Source of the DNA: Methylotenera oryzisoli
GTDB taxonomy: Bacteria > Pseudomonadota > Gammaproteobacteria > Burkholderiales > Methylophilaceae
Length of the DNA: 64,000 bases
Reading direction: 5' to 3'
Assembly: GCA_945881735.1 (NCBI GenBank)
Contig: CAMCVF010000007.1
Coordinates: forward strand, 1-64,000
The position numbers and the translations under genes were made by a program. The notes beneath the pieces were generated by a model. It saw only the letters and a program-made list of their open reading frames with translations, ran no database searches and was not told the origin of the DNA. Shown here one piece after another: positions 47,402 to 56,436 of the stretch. How positions within the stretch are numbered: position 1 is the stretch's first letter; every line of letters begins with the position of its first letter.

Positions 47402-48355
47402 TTACCACTTAATATTCTTACGAATTTTGTAACGTAGATAAATGGCCGTGCCATTCATTAATAGCGTTACGATAATAATAATAGCGCCTGTTGCAGCGGC
47501 ATTGATGTGAAATGCATGGTCTGGGCGTGATAGCCAGTTAAACATTTGAATCGGCAATACGGTAAAGCCAGAAGTGAGCCATTCAAAATTGATAAACGGT
47601 GGTTCAGTTGAAATTGGAGATGGTGGTAAAAAGGCAATAAACGTGAGTGCACCAATGGTAATAACTGGAGCAGTTTCGCCCAAGGCGCGTGCCATGCCGA
47701 TAATTACACCAGTTAAAATACCACCTTGTGAATATTTTAAAACATGATCTTTAACCACTTGCCATTTGGTGGCACCCACTGCGTAAGCGGCTTCGCGAAT
47801 GGCTACTGGAATGGCGCGAATCGATTCGCGAGTAGATACAATCACGATTGGTAAAATCAATAAGCCAAGTGTTAAGCCTGCCGTTAGCACGCTTTGGCCT
47901 AATCCTAAGCCATACACAAACAAGCCAAGTGCTAACAGGCCATAAACAATCGATGGTACACCAGCCAAGTTAGAAACATTTATTTCAATAAAATCTGAAA
48001 ACCAACCTTTTTTTGCATATTCTTCCAAGTACAAACCTGCTGCCACGCCCATTGGTATAGCCGTGATAAATGTGACTGACATCACTAATAGTGAGCCAAC
48101 CCAAGCCGATAATAAACCTGCTTTTGCAGCACGGCGTGAAGGGAAGTTGCTAAAAAAATCCAGATTAAAGCGACTGTAACCATCCATGACCAAGTCAATA
48201 AATAAGGTACATAAAGTCAGCAAGCCAATCATCAGTGCGATTAAGCCAACAATTGAAAACAAAACGTCATTGCGTTTATGGCGCTTAATCATGGCGCGAA
48301 CGCTATCAATATTATCTAGCACGTTTGCTTGCATTTTTTTGGCTATTTCAGTCAT
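47402..48355 (-). CDS. pstA: Phosphate ABC transporter permease PstA
   Basis: 317 residues with about six TM segments. The coupling-helix region has AIPVAIREAAYAVGATKWQV and GGILTGVIIGMARALGETAP, the EAA-like motif of PstA. Forms the channel with PstC. 47 bp after pstC. Confidence 0.96.
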   Translation of the reverse strand: MTEIAKKMQANVLDNIDSVRAMIKRHKRNDVLFSIVGLIALMIGLLTLCTLFIDLVMDGYSRFNLDFFSNFPSRRAAKAGLLSAWVGSLLVMSVTFITAIPMGVAAGLYLEEYAKKGWFSDFIEINVSNLAGVPSIVYGLLALGLFVYGLGLGQSVLTAGLTLGLLILPIVIVSTRESIRAIPVAIREAAYAVGATKWQVVKDHVLKYSQGGILTGVIIGMARALGETAPVITIGALTFIAFLPPSPISTEPPFINFEWLTSGFTVLPIQMFNWLSRPDHAFHINAAATGAIIIIVTLLMNGTAIYLRYKIRKNIKW

Positions 48356-48402
48356 GTTTATTGAGTGCCTAGGTGTTTATTAAGATAATTGTTTTATTTA
48401 AA

Positions 48403-49332
48403 TTAATAGTTTTCGCGAAATCTTTTGCGTGCAAGGTAGCCAAAAATATTAAATGTTAAAGTCATCAACATCAACACCAAGCCTGCCGCGAATATGCTTT
48501 GATAACCAATGCTGCCATGCGGTAAATCACCCAGTGCCACTTGTACAATGTAAGCAGTAATGGTTGCCGCACTTTCCATTGGGTTAAAGGTTAGGTTGGG
48601 TTGCTGACCTGCGGCAACAGCGACCACCATGGTCTCACCCACGGCGCGCGAAATGGCCAAAATGTAGGCAGCGATAATGCCAGAAATGGCAGCAGGAGTC
48701 ACCACTTTAACAGCCGTTTGAAAGCGCGTTGCACCCATCGCATAGCTACCCTCGCGCATACTCATTGGCACGGCACGCATTGCATCTTCTGCTACTGAGC
48801 TGATGTAAGGAATAATCATAATGCCCATTACGATACCTGGTCCCAACATGTTAAAGCCTGGTAAATCGGGGAATATTTTTTGCAACAATGGGGTGACAAA
48901 CAAAAGTGCAAAGTAGCCAAACACCACAGTGGGCACACCCACCAATAACTCTAAAATCGGCTTAACTGTTTCGCGGACTTTGTGGCTGGCAAATTCAGAT
49001 AAATAGATTGCACCAATAGTACCGAGTGGAATGGCCACAGATAGCGCAATTGCTGATGTCGTTAGCGTGCCTGCAACCAAAGGCATAATGCCGAAGTGAG
49101 CATCTTCAAAAAGCGGAGTCCATTGTGTGTCGGTTAAAAAATCCACAATTGAAACAGCTTTAAAGAAAGACAGCGATTCGAAAATTAACACACCGACGAT
49201 GGAAAATGTCGTTAATACAGCCGAAAGAGCCGCCAGCATCAATATGAATTCAATCACGCGCTCGCGTACATTGCGTTTAATATTTTTGGCCAAACGTGGA
49301 CTAATAGTAGTAATTTGATTTGCAGTGACCAT
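48403..49332 (-). CDS. pstC: Phosphate ABC transporter permease PstC
   Basis: 309 residues with six TM segments. The EAA loop is MRAVPMSMREGSYAMGATRF, followed by AISGIIAAYILAISRAVGET. Separated from pstS by about 180 bp containing a very strong hairpin, so it is probably expressed at a lower level than pstS. Confidence 0.96.
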   Translation of the reverse strand: MVTANQITTISPRLAKNIKRNVRERVIEFILMLAALSAVLTTFSIVGVLIFESLSFFKAVSIVDFLTDTQWTPLFEDAHFGIMPLVAGTLTTSAIALSVAIPLGTIGAIYLSEFASHKVRETVKPILELLVGVPTVVFGYFALLFVTPLLQKIFPDLPGFNMLGPGIVMGIMIIPYISSVAEDAMRAVPMSMREGSYAMGATRFQTAVKVVTPAAISGIIAAYILAISRAVGETMVVAVAAGQQPNLTFNPMESAATITAYIVQVALGDLPHGSIGYQSIFAAGLVLMLMTLTFNIFGYLARKRFRENY

Positions 49333-49457
49333 TGTCTAGGCGCTTTAAAAAGTGACTTATTATTTACTTGCATATTGTAATGAATTTATGTGGCAAATAT
49401 AAGACATTTTATTTTGCTGCATGATTTATAAGGCGATACGAGTGCTAGCATGTATTG

Positions 49458-49508
49458 TTTACGGCAATAAAAAAGACGGCATTGAGCCGTCTTTTTTATT
49501 GCCGTAAA
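49458..49508 (-). terminator. 23-bp perfect hairpin between pstS and pstC
   Basis: Arms 49458-49480 and 49486-49508 (TTTACGGCAATAAAAAAGAC... on the plus strand) pair perfectly over 23 bp with a 5-base loop and contain A6/T6 tracts. Placed right after pstS, it looks like a leaky terminator or an RNA-processing/stability element that keeps PstS above the permease genes. Confidence 0.85.
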
Positions 49509-49511
49509 ATA

Positions 49512-50510
49512 TTATTTAATACGCGCTAGTAACTCTTCAATTTTTACGCCAACTTCCGGTGTACCATCAAAGCCTGTACCTGGTTTTAGAGCTTTCCAGT
49601 GTTTGTTTACAGCAGCATATTCATTGGCTGGCAATGGAATATACTTTACTTCCTTAACCAAGGCTGGTGCGTTGTCTAAATAGAAGTTAATAAATGCTTT
49701 TAATTCGGGTTTAAGCGCCGCTGAAGTTGCATTCACATAGATAAACAATGGGCGAGCAAGCGGTTGGTAAGTGCCATTTTTAACGCTTTCGTAAGTAGGC
49801 ATAACAGCAGCTGCACCTTTTTTAGCAACAATTGGCACTGCTCTTAGCTTGTCTTCGTTCTCTTCAAAGTATGCAAAACCAAAATAACCCAAGCCGCCTT
49901 TGTCTGATTGCACGCCTTGCACTAATACATTGTCATCTTCAGATGCTGTGTAATCGCCTCGGCTAGATTTTGCTTTGCCTACAATAGCCTCAGTAAAATA
50001 ATCAAACGTTCCAGAATCTGAACCCGCGCCAAACAATTTAAGTGGTGTTTCAGGGAATGCTGGATTTACTTGTTTCCAAGACTTCACTTTACCTTGGGCT
50101 GATGGCTCCCACATTATTTTTAGCTCTTCAGCCGTTAAGCTTTTAACAAAATCATTTTTTTTGTTCACTACAACTGTTAAAGCATCGTAAGCTACCGGCA
50201 ACTCAATGTATTGAATACCAGCTTCTTTACAAGCTTCCATTTCTTTTTTTAAGATTGGGCGTGATGCATTTTGAACATCTGTTTCACCGCGACAGAATTT
50301 TTTAAAGCCACCGCCAGTACCCGAAATACCAACAGTCACTTTTACTTTAGTGGCAATTTGGTATTCTTCCGCAACCGCCTCGGTAATTGGATAAACCGTG
50401 CTTGAGCCATCAATTTTAATGACTTTTTCGGCGGCGAATGCGGTGGATATTGATAGAGTTGCAGCTACAAGTGCAGCAATTTGTAATGACTTGCTAATTA
50501 CAGTGTTCAT
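49512..50510 (-). CDS. pstS: Periplasmic phosphate-binding protein PstS
   Basis: High-affinity phosphate receptor. 332 residues with a signal peptide ([13 protein letters not shown], cleavage about residue 26). [20 protein letters not shown] and [19 protein letters not shown] form the phosphate site, and [17 protein letters not shown] supplies the second Ser/Asp set. C-terminal domain typical of the PstS (PhoX-like) family. A three-unit Pho box precedes it. Confidence 0.96.
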   Translation of the reverse strand: MNTVISKSLQIAALVAATLSISTAFAAEKVIKIDGSSTVYPITEAVAEEYQIATKVKVTVGISGTGGGFKKFCRGETDVQNASRPILKKEMEACKEAGIQYIELPVAYDALTVVVNKKNDFVKSLTAEELKIMWEPSAQGKVKSWKQVNPAFPETPLKLFGAGSDSGTFDYFTEAIVGKAKSSRGDYTASEDDNVLVQGVQSDKGGLGYFGFAYFEENEDKLRAVPIVAKKGAAAVMPTYESVKNGTYQPLARPLFIYVNATSAALKPELKAFINFYLDNAPALVKEVKYIPLPANEYAAVNKHWKALKPGTGFDGTPEVGVKIEELLARIK

Positions 50511-50566
50511 AAATTCTCCGGTAATTGAACTACTAATTTTTTATAAGACTATGCTAGATTTAAAGT

Positions 50567-50594
50567 ATGACAAATTGATGATAAAAATATGAAC
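50567..50594 (-). promoter_or_regulatory. PhoB-box-like triple repeat of the pst operon
   Basis: On the minus strand: GTTCAT-ATTTT-TATCAT-CAATT-TGTCAT, three units exactly 11 bp apart, ending 57 bp before pstS. The -10 is likely TAGCAT or TATAAA downstream. pst operons are classical PhoB targets. Confidence 0.75.
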
Positions 50595-50649
50595 AAGGAC
50601 CATAAGGCAAAAGTACAAAGTGCATTTTTGCCTTATAAATTTGCTTAAC

Positions 50650-51156
50650 CCTTCATTTTAATTAATAGGTCAAGTTGGTAAAATATGGCAACGATCAAAT
50701 CGGCACAAGGAATAGTTAATACTCTTGTCAAAAAAATGCTTAAGCTAAGCCCCAGCCCACAGTAGAAACGCGACGTGATAAACCCACAACGATAATCGCG
50801 CCAGTAATAGTGTTTGGTGTTACTGGAATACCTAATGAAAAAGCACACACAAATTGCAGCTAATTAATTCGGCATTCAGGTGGGTAGAGCGATGATTTCT
50901 GAAACAACCACAACAAAATAATCATCAAGATTGATATCAGCAACATGTTATATAAAGACGATAAAATAACCGCCACAAAATAAGAATATGGTTGAATTAA
51001 AAAACCGCCCAAATAACGGCCGTTTTAAGGTGTTAATAATCGCGTTAAAACCATTGGTGAGATAGAGTTAGTTACCTCATCAAAGCTTTTCATAAAGTAA
51101 AATATAAGTGCTATAAAAACCAGTATCGCCATGACAATCATAGCGTGTTCAGTCAT
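50650..51156 (-). pseudogene. Decayed Pit-type low-affinity phosphate transporter
   Basis: From ATG 51156 the frame reads MTEHAMIVMAILVFIALIF and then SFDEVTNSISPMVLTRLLTP, the Pit N-terminal signature (normally G-F-H-D-A-A-N-S-I-A-T). After a frameshift TAVIWAVF follows, then stops. Later blocks FSLGIPVTPNTITGAIIVVG and SRRVSTVGWGLA match the C-terminal half but fuse F-S-L-G directly to I-P-V, implying a large deletion. Stops occur in every frame. Its ATG overlaps the decayed DUF47 gene, as in intact duf47-pit operons. Confidence 0.85.
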
Positions 51157-51528
51157 ATGCGTTCCAGCATCAAATCATGAACTTCATCCGCTATGTCTTG
51201 GCAGCTATCAAACACATCTTCAAACATATGGTAGAGTTTTATTGAGCGAATCAGTATGCGCGCATCGGTATCTTTTGCAAACAAGGGGTGCAAGCCTGCA
51301 CTAATTCCGTGGTCGGACTCACTTAATAATTCGAAAAATTTCTTTAAAATGCACATCAAATTTGCTAGCATCACTCACCGCTTTCATTACTGCTAGCAAC
51401 TTAAGGCCTTCTGCCGCACAATCGGCTAGGCAATTAATTGCCTAAAATAGTTTTCGCTGCTCGGTGAAATGGATGCCATTACTCTGCTGAATATTCCATT
51501 AGCCATGTCTTAAATTTCCCTAAAACAT
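51153..51528 (-). pseudogene. Decayed DUF47 (PhoU-like) Pit accessory protein
   Basis: The start ATG (51528) hits a TAG at codon 3, with more in-frame stops downstream. Then CAAEGLKLLAVMKAVSDASK and FDVHFKEIFRIIK are readable, followed by a frameshift into ELLSESDHGISAG ... RILIRSIKLYHMFEDVFDSC and ADEVHDLML, the C-terminal helix of DUF47 proteins. Broken in at least four places. The remaining ~100 bp up to the aquaporin gene show no gene. Confidence 0.75.
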
Positions 51529-51639
51529 CGTTTTAATTATGGCAGTAATGTTAAATTGGGCAGGGCTAAACCATATCAACTAAAGGCAATAAAATTGCAT
51601 GTTAATATCTACATACATCATCATTAGACATTTAAAGTA

Positions 51640-52293
51640 ATGGTAAAAAATAGAAATTTGAGCGAATATGCATCCGAATATATAGGCACTACTTTACTGC
51701 TTATGGTTGTGACAGGATCGGGAATAATGGGACAGCAGCTCAGCCCAGATAACCTAGCGGTCGCATTATTGGCAAATAGTATTGCTACAGGGTGCGGCCT
51801 GTATGTGCTGATAACATTATTAGCGTCAATTTCAGGTGCGCATTTCAACCCACTGGTCAGTTTATACGCTTGGCATGCAGGCCTGATTCAAACTAAAACT
51901 TTAGGCGCCTTCTGCATTGCCCAGTTTGCAGGCGCGATCAGTGGTGTATGTTTAACACACCTATTATTTGCTTTGCCCATCGTTCAGCATTCAAGCAAGG
52001 CTAGACATGGTTTAAGTATTTGGTTGAGTGAGCTACTGTCAACCTGTATTTTGCTTGCGGTCATTCATATTGGAGCAAGCACCAATAAGGAAAAATTACC
52101 AATGTTGGTAGCATTAACAGTGACGGCAGGCTATTGGTTTACCTCTTCTACCTTCTTTGCAAACCCTGCAGTAACAGTTGCTAGAAGCTTATCTAACACA
52201 TTTGTAGGAATCGCGCCTGCCGATACTATTGGCTTTATAAGCGCGCAATTGATTGCGCTATCATTAATGCTGATTTTTTTGAGAAAAGTATGA
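51640..52293 (+). CDS. Aquaporin-family channel, possibly arsenite/aquaglyceroporin (AqpS-like)
   Basis: 217 residues with six hydrophobic segments, MIP family. The first NPA box is altered to NPL (SGAHFNPLVSLYAW); the second is FFANPAVTVARSLSNT with the conserved Arg. The stop overlaps the arsC start by 4 bp (ATGA), so translation is coupled. In Sinorhizobium an aquaglyceroporin AqpS next to arsC lets arsenite leave the cell after arsenate reduction; the same role is inferred here. No ArsB, Acr3 or ArsR is present in the window. Confidence 0.8.
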   Translation: MVKNRNLSEYASEYIGTTLLLMVVTGSGIMGQQLSPDNLAVALLANSIATGCGLYVLITLLASISGAHFNPLVSLYAWHAGLIQTKTLGAFCIAQFAGAISGVCLTHLLFALPIVQHSSKARHGLSIWLSELLSTCILLAVIHIGASTNKEKLPMLVALTVTAGYWFTSSTFFANPAVTVARSLSNTFVGIAPADTIGFISAQLIALSLMLIFLRKV

Positions 52294-52700
52294 ACAATGT
52301 GACTATCTACCACAATCCCTTGTGCGGGACATCACGTAATACATTGGCCATGATTCGCGCCAGTGGTGTAGAGCCTGAAGTGATTGAATATTTAAAAACA
52401 CCACCAAGCCGTGAAAAATTAGTTGAGCTAATCAACAAAATGCACATTGCCCCGCGCGATTTGTTGCGCGAAAAAGGCACACTTTATGCCGATTTAGGTT
52501 TGGCCGATTTAAGCTTAAGTGAGAGTGTTTTGATTGATGCCATGTTAGCGCACCCCATTTTGATTAATCGCCCCATTGTGGCAACGGTTAAAGGGGTCAA
52601 ATTGTGTCGCCCATCAGAGTTAGTGTTAGACCTTTTAGAAAATCCAGACTTGACTGAATTTACTAAAGAAGATGGCGAAAAGGTAATAGCTAATTCTTAA
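52290..52700 (+). CDS. arsC: Arsenate reductase ArsC (glutaredoxin-dependent type)
   Basis: Reduces arsenate to arsenite using glutathione/glutaredoxin. 136 residues, thioredoxin-like fold. The catalytic Cys is at position 12 in IYHNPLCGTSRNTL, and the arsenate-binding Arg region is in ILINRPIVATVKGVKLCRP. Part of a two-gene unit with the aquaporin and beside the phosphate uptake genes, through which arsenate would enter. Confidence 0.93.
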   Translation: MNNVTIYHNPLCGTSRNTLAMIRASGVEPEVIEYLKTPPSREKLVELINKMHIAPRDLLREKGTLYADLGLADLSLSESVLIDAMLAHPILINRPIVATVKGVKLCRPSELVLDLLENPDLTEFTKEDGEKVIANS

Positions 52701-52780
52701 GCATGTTACCTAAATAAGTTGGCTTAATATGGACTATACCTTTGCTGTATAATTCTGTTTTTAGTTATTAGCAAGCCAAT

Positions 52781-53885
52781 ATGGAAGCCGAACAACTCAA
52801 TATTATTGCCAATCGTTTAAGCGATTTAAGCGCGCGCCACCTTGCCCTTCGGGGGTATCTTTGACTTTGAAAATAAGTCGCAAAAGTTAGAAGAGGTAAA
52901 CGGCTTATTACAAGACCCAAAAGTGTGGGATAACGCCAAAAAAGCGCAAGAATTAGGAAAAGAAAAACGCATGCTTGAGCTGGTGGTGCATAACTTGCAA
53001 AACCTAGAAAATGGCTTAAAAGATAGCCAAGAGCTATTTGAAATGGCTCGTGAAGAAAACGATGACGACACGCTTTTGAGTGTGGATTCAGACACGCAAG
53101 GCATCGAAACGCAAATTACTGCCATGGAGTTTAGGCGCATGTTTTCGGGTGAACTAGACGCCAATAATTGCTTTATCGAATTTCAATCGGGCAGTGGCGG
53201 CACCGAGGCGCAAGACTGGTGCAATATGTTGCTGCGCATGTATTTGCGTTATGCCGAGCGCAAAGGTTTTAAAGTAGAAGTGCTGGAATTATCCGATGGT
53301 GATGTTGCTGGTATTAAAGGCGCGTCTATTAAAATTACAGGTGATTATGCTTACGGTACTTTAAGAACTGAAAATGGTGTGCATCGTTTGGTGCGTAAAT
53401 CGCCGTTTGATTCAAACGCCAAGCGCCACACCAGTTTCGCCAGCGTACAGATTTTCCCTGAAGTAGACGATTCAATCGAAATCGATATTAACCCTGCGGA
53501 TTTGCGCATTGATACCTATCGGGCAAGTGGTGCGGGCGGACAACATATTAACAAAACTGATTCAGCCGTGCGTATTACCCATTTACCCACCAACGTAGTA
53601 GTTCAATGCCAGAACGACAGAAGCCAGCATCGCAACCGCGAAGAAGCCATGAATATGCTAAAAGGCGCGCTTTATAATTTAGAACTAAATAAGCGCAATG
53701 CCGACAAACAAGCCTTAGAAGATGCCAAAACCGATATCGGTTGGGGACATCAAATTAGGTCTTATGTTTTAGACCAAGGCCGCATTAAAGATTTACGAAC
53801 CAATGTTGAGATTGGCAATACACAAGGCGTGCTAGATGGCGACCTTGACCCATTTATACAAGTGAGTTTGAAGCAGGGAGTGTAG
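52781..53885 (+). CDS. prfB: Peptide chain release factor 2 (programmed +1 frameshift)
   Basis: Recognises UGA and UAA stop codons. The frame from ATG 52781 runs 27 codons to TGA at 52862, inside CGGGGGTATCTTTGAC, the standard RF2 slippery site. A +1 shift after CTT continues [12 protein letters not shown] to 53885, giving 367 residues. The SPF stop-recognition tripeptide (SPFDSNAK) and the catalytic GGQ ([15 protein letters not shown]) are present. RF2 thus controls its own level. The TGA is not a mutation or selenocysteine. GTG of lysS follows immediately. Confidence 0.97.
52851..52864 (+). promoter_or_regulatory. Programmed frameshift site of prfB
   Basis: Internal Shine-Dalgarno-like GGGGG (52851-52855), three bases, then CTT TGA C, exactly the layout of the E. 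coli RF2 frameshift signal. Confidence 0.95.
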
Positions 53886-53886
53886 C

Positions 53887-55422
53887 GTGAGTAATATTGA
53901 GCAAAATAATGAAGTACTGGCAGTTGATGAAAACCATGTTATCGCAGAGCGTCGTGAGAAATTGAAAGCCTTGCGTAAGGTAACTAATGGCGTGGCTTTT
54001 CCAAATGATTTTAAGCCTTTACATAAAGCTGATGCGCTGCAACAGCAATATGGCGAATTAGATAAAGAAACGCTAGACCCACAAGCCATTTCAGCCACTG
54101 TAGCTGGCCGCATGATGTTAAAACGTGTGATGGGTAAAGCCAGCTTTGCCACGATTCAAGATGCCAGCGGCGCAAGCGCAGGTGGACGAATCCAATTGTA
54201 TATTGCGCGCGATGAGGTGGGCGAAGATGTTTACGAAAGCTTTAAACATTGGGATATGGGCGATTTTTTAGGCGCCACTGGTCGATTGTTTAAAACGCGC
54301 ACAGGCGAATTATCCATTCACGTTACTAAGTTGCGCTTACTGACAAAATCATTGCGCCCCTTGCCAGAAAAATTTCACGGCTTGCAAGATCAAGAAGTGA
54401 AATATCGCCAGCGTTATGTGGATTTGATTACCAGTGAAGAAACGCGCGCGACTTTTATTGCACGCAGCAAAGTGGTTTCGGCGATTCGCAACTTTATGAC
54501 TCAAAATGAATTTTTAGAAGTTGAAACGCCAATGCTGCACCCAATTCCTGGCGGTGCTTCAGCTAAGCCATTTATTACGCACCATAATGCGCTGGATATG
54601 CAGATGTTTATGCGTATCGCGCCTGAGCTTTATTTAAAGCGTTTGGTGGTAGGCGGTTTTGAGCGTGTGTTTGAGATTAACCGCAACTTTAGAAACGAAG
54701 GTTTAAGCGTTCGCCATAATCCAGAATTTACCATGATGGAGTTTTATGCGGCTTATACCGATTATCAATGGTTGATGGATTTTACTGAAGCCACTATTCG
54801 TACGGCTGCCATTGCCGCACGCGGCACAGCGGTGCTAAGTTACGACGGCAAGGAAGTTGATTTAAGTAAACCGTTTGAGCGCTTAACGATTGTGGGTGCG
54901 ATACAAAAATATGCGCCGCAGTATACCCTTGAGCAATTAAATGACGAGGCATTTTTGCGTGTAGAGATATTAAAACATGGCACAAAACCTTTTGACCATG
55001 CGGGATTAGGCGCACTGCAATTGGCGCTGTTTGAAGAAACTGCCGAAAGCCAATTGTGGCAGCCCACTTATATTATTGATTACCCCGTTGAAGTGTCACC
55101 TTTAGCACGCGCATCGGATAAAAACCCAGAAATCACCGAACGCTTTGAGTTGTTTATTACGGGGCGCGAAATGGCTAACGGCTTTAGTGAATTAAACGAT
55201 GCAGAAGACCAAGCTGCACGTTTTCAAGCACAAATGAAAGCCAAAGAAGCAGGTGATGCAGAGGCCATGTATTATGACGCAGATTTTATTCGCGCGCTTG
55301 AATATGGCATGCCGCCAGCTGGTGGTTGTGGTATTGGCATTGACCGTTTAGTGATGCTAATAACGGATAACCCAAGTATTCGAGATGTGATTTTGTTTCC
55401 ACATATGCGTGTAGAGGCATAA
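53887..55422 (+). CDS. lysS: Lysyl-tRNA synthetase (class II)
   Basis: Charges tRNA-Lys. 511 residues. The N-terminal OB-fold anticodon domain (about 70-180) precedes the class II catalytic core, with motif 2 in [20 protein letters not shown] and motif 3 in [12 protein letters not shown]. Start is GTG one base after the prfB stop, with GGGAG seven bases upstream. prfB-lysS is the usual operon in proteobacteria. Confidence 0.97.
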   Translation: MSNIEQNNEVLAVDENHVIAERREKLKALRKVTNGVAFPNDFKPLHKADALQQQYGELDKETLDPQAISATVAGRMMLKRVMGKASFATIQDASGASAGGRIQLYIARDEVGEDVYESFKHWDMGDFLGATGRLFKTRTGELSIHVTKLRLLTKSLRPLPEKFHGLQDQEVKYRQRYVDLITSEETRATFIARSKVVSAIRNFMTQNEFLEVETPMLHPIPGGASAKPFITHHNALDMQMFMRIAPELYLKRLVVGGFERVFEINRNFRNEGLSVRHNPEFTMMEFYAAYTDYQWLMDFTEATIRTAAIAARGTAVLSYDGKEVDLSKPFERLTIVGAIQKYAPQYTLEQLNDEAFLRVEILKHGTKPFDHAGLGALQLALFEETAESQLWQPTYIIDYPVEVSPLARASDKNPEITERFELFITGREMANGFSELNDAEDQAARFQAQMKAKEAGDAEAMYYDADFIRALEYGMPPAGGCGIGIDRLVMLITDNPSIRDVILFPHMRVEA

Positions 55423-55779
55423 TCAATGTCATCTGTAACGACTTTTTATTTTAAAATTTAAAGCCTGCTTTTGAAAAAAGTAGCCGTTTTTTTTATTATT
55501 TTGCATTAGCAACAGAATTTTGTAAAAGCTCTCAATGTCGTGATATGACATGTTTTTGACACTAAAATGACTTATGGGCGTTTCCTGAATTTTGTGTAAA
55601 CGTCGGTTAATCACTGTTGCGGCATCCGCTCTTAAAACTTAAAACATAACCCAACCCGCCTTACTCAAAGCCTGCTGAGAAGTTTTAAGATGTATAATAG
55701 CTTTTGCTTGTTTTTTCTATCTCGTTCAGCTTTTAAAAAATCCGCAGCACTATCTTTAGACTGTTTTAAAGCATTTATT

Positions 55780-55793
55780 CCTGCCTTCGCAGG
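55780..55793. repeat. REP-like short palindrome
   Basis: CCTGC-CTTC-GCAGG, in the TTCCTGCCTTCGCAGG context common in REP-like elements. It sits within the gene-poor kilobase. Confidence 0.4.
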
Positions 55794-55854
55794 TGTTAGT
55801 AGCTGTATTGGGGTAATTGTTGTTATTTGTTGTAAACGTATATTGATATAACTT

Positions 55855-55879
55855 AAAAGTCGTTTTAACACGACTTTTT
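55855..55879 (+). terminator. Terminator-like hairpin in the gene-poor region
   Basis: 9-bp stem AAAAGTCGT / ACGACTTTT with a 6-base loop, ending in T5. 430 bp after lysS, so it may end the prfB-lysS transcript or an unseen RNA. Confidence 0.6.
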
Positions 55880-56144
55880 GTAGTGAGTGTTTAGCAGGAG
55901 TGCAAATAAGAACCTATGATTTTATTGAGGTGTGCCGATTAGGTTGCTGATAGGTCAAATAGCAGGTGCCATTTGCGTGTTAAATCTAAAGCCAAACTAT
56001 TTAAATGAATGCCAGCAGAAAATAATGGAAGGCTTAGCCAAACTCGTTTCGCAATTATTGGTGTTGCGAGAAATTAATCTTAAAGTAAATCAACCTAATT
56101 AATCCGCTATTTATTTAATTGCAATAAATTAAAAAATCTCTTAG

Positions 56145-56171
56145 AAGCCGCTATTTATAGTGGCTTTTTTT
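56145..56171 (+). terminator. Second terminator-like hairpin in the gene-poor region
   Basis: AAGCCGCTA / TAGTGGCTT stem with one G-U pair and a 4-base loop, then T6-7. A separate transcript ending here would start after 55880; no gene is seen for it. Confidence 0.6.
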
Positions 56172-56436
56172 ACGCGTAATCTACCCATCCATCGTGCACC
56201 AACAGAGTAGTTTTAGTGCACTAAAGTCGTGCGTAAATGATAAGAATGATGATTAAAGTGCGGCAATTATCAAGCTATATTGCAAGGCAGTTTTGGCTCT
56301 GCAGGCGGTCTGCAGGGCACCTGAGGTAGCAATTTTATAAGTTGGAACGCTAATTGCTAATTTAACCCTAGAAGCAGAATTTTTTGTACTAACTCTCTGA
56401 ACTTAATCAGTATTTAGTAGCGAATAGGGAAACGTG

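Larger units (their letters stand above)
55423..56436. other. Gene-poor kilobase after lysS
   Basis: About 1 kb without a convincing gene. It contains two terminator-like hairpins and a REP-like palindrome (listed separately), a 25-codon frame near 56024 (MEGLAKLVSQLLVLREINLK...), two CTGCAG copies within 56302-56319, and inverted repeats such as ATGTC-N5-GACAT near 55534. A small RNA or relics of genes are possible; nothing is demonstrable by eye. Confidence 0.4.

Noticed and set aside
52842-52864. prfB start at 52842 or a pseudogene/selenocysteine reading of the in-frame TGA
   Set aside because: The GGGGG-N3-CTTTGAC context is the established RF2 frameshift signal, and the upstream 27 codons encode the normal RF2 N-terminus.
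55665-55871. 68-codon minus-strand frame containing TPAKAGINALKQSK
   Set aside because: Its middle is translated from a REP-like palindrome, a common false gene signal, and it has no ribosome-binding site or homology that I recognise.
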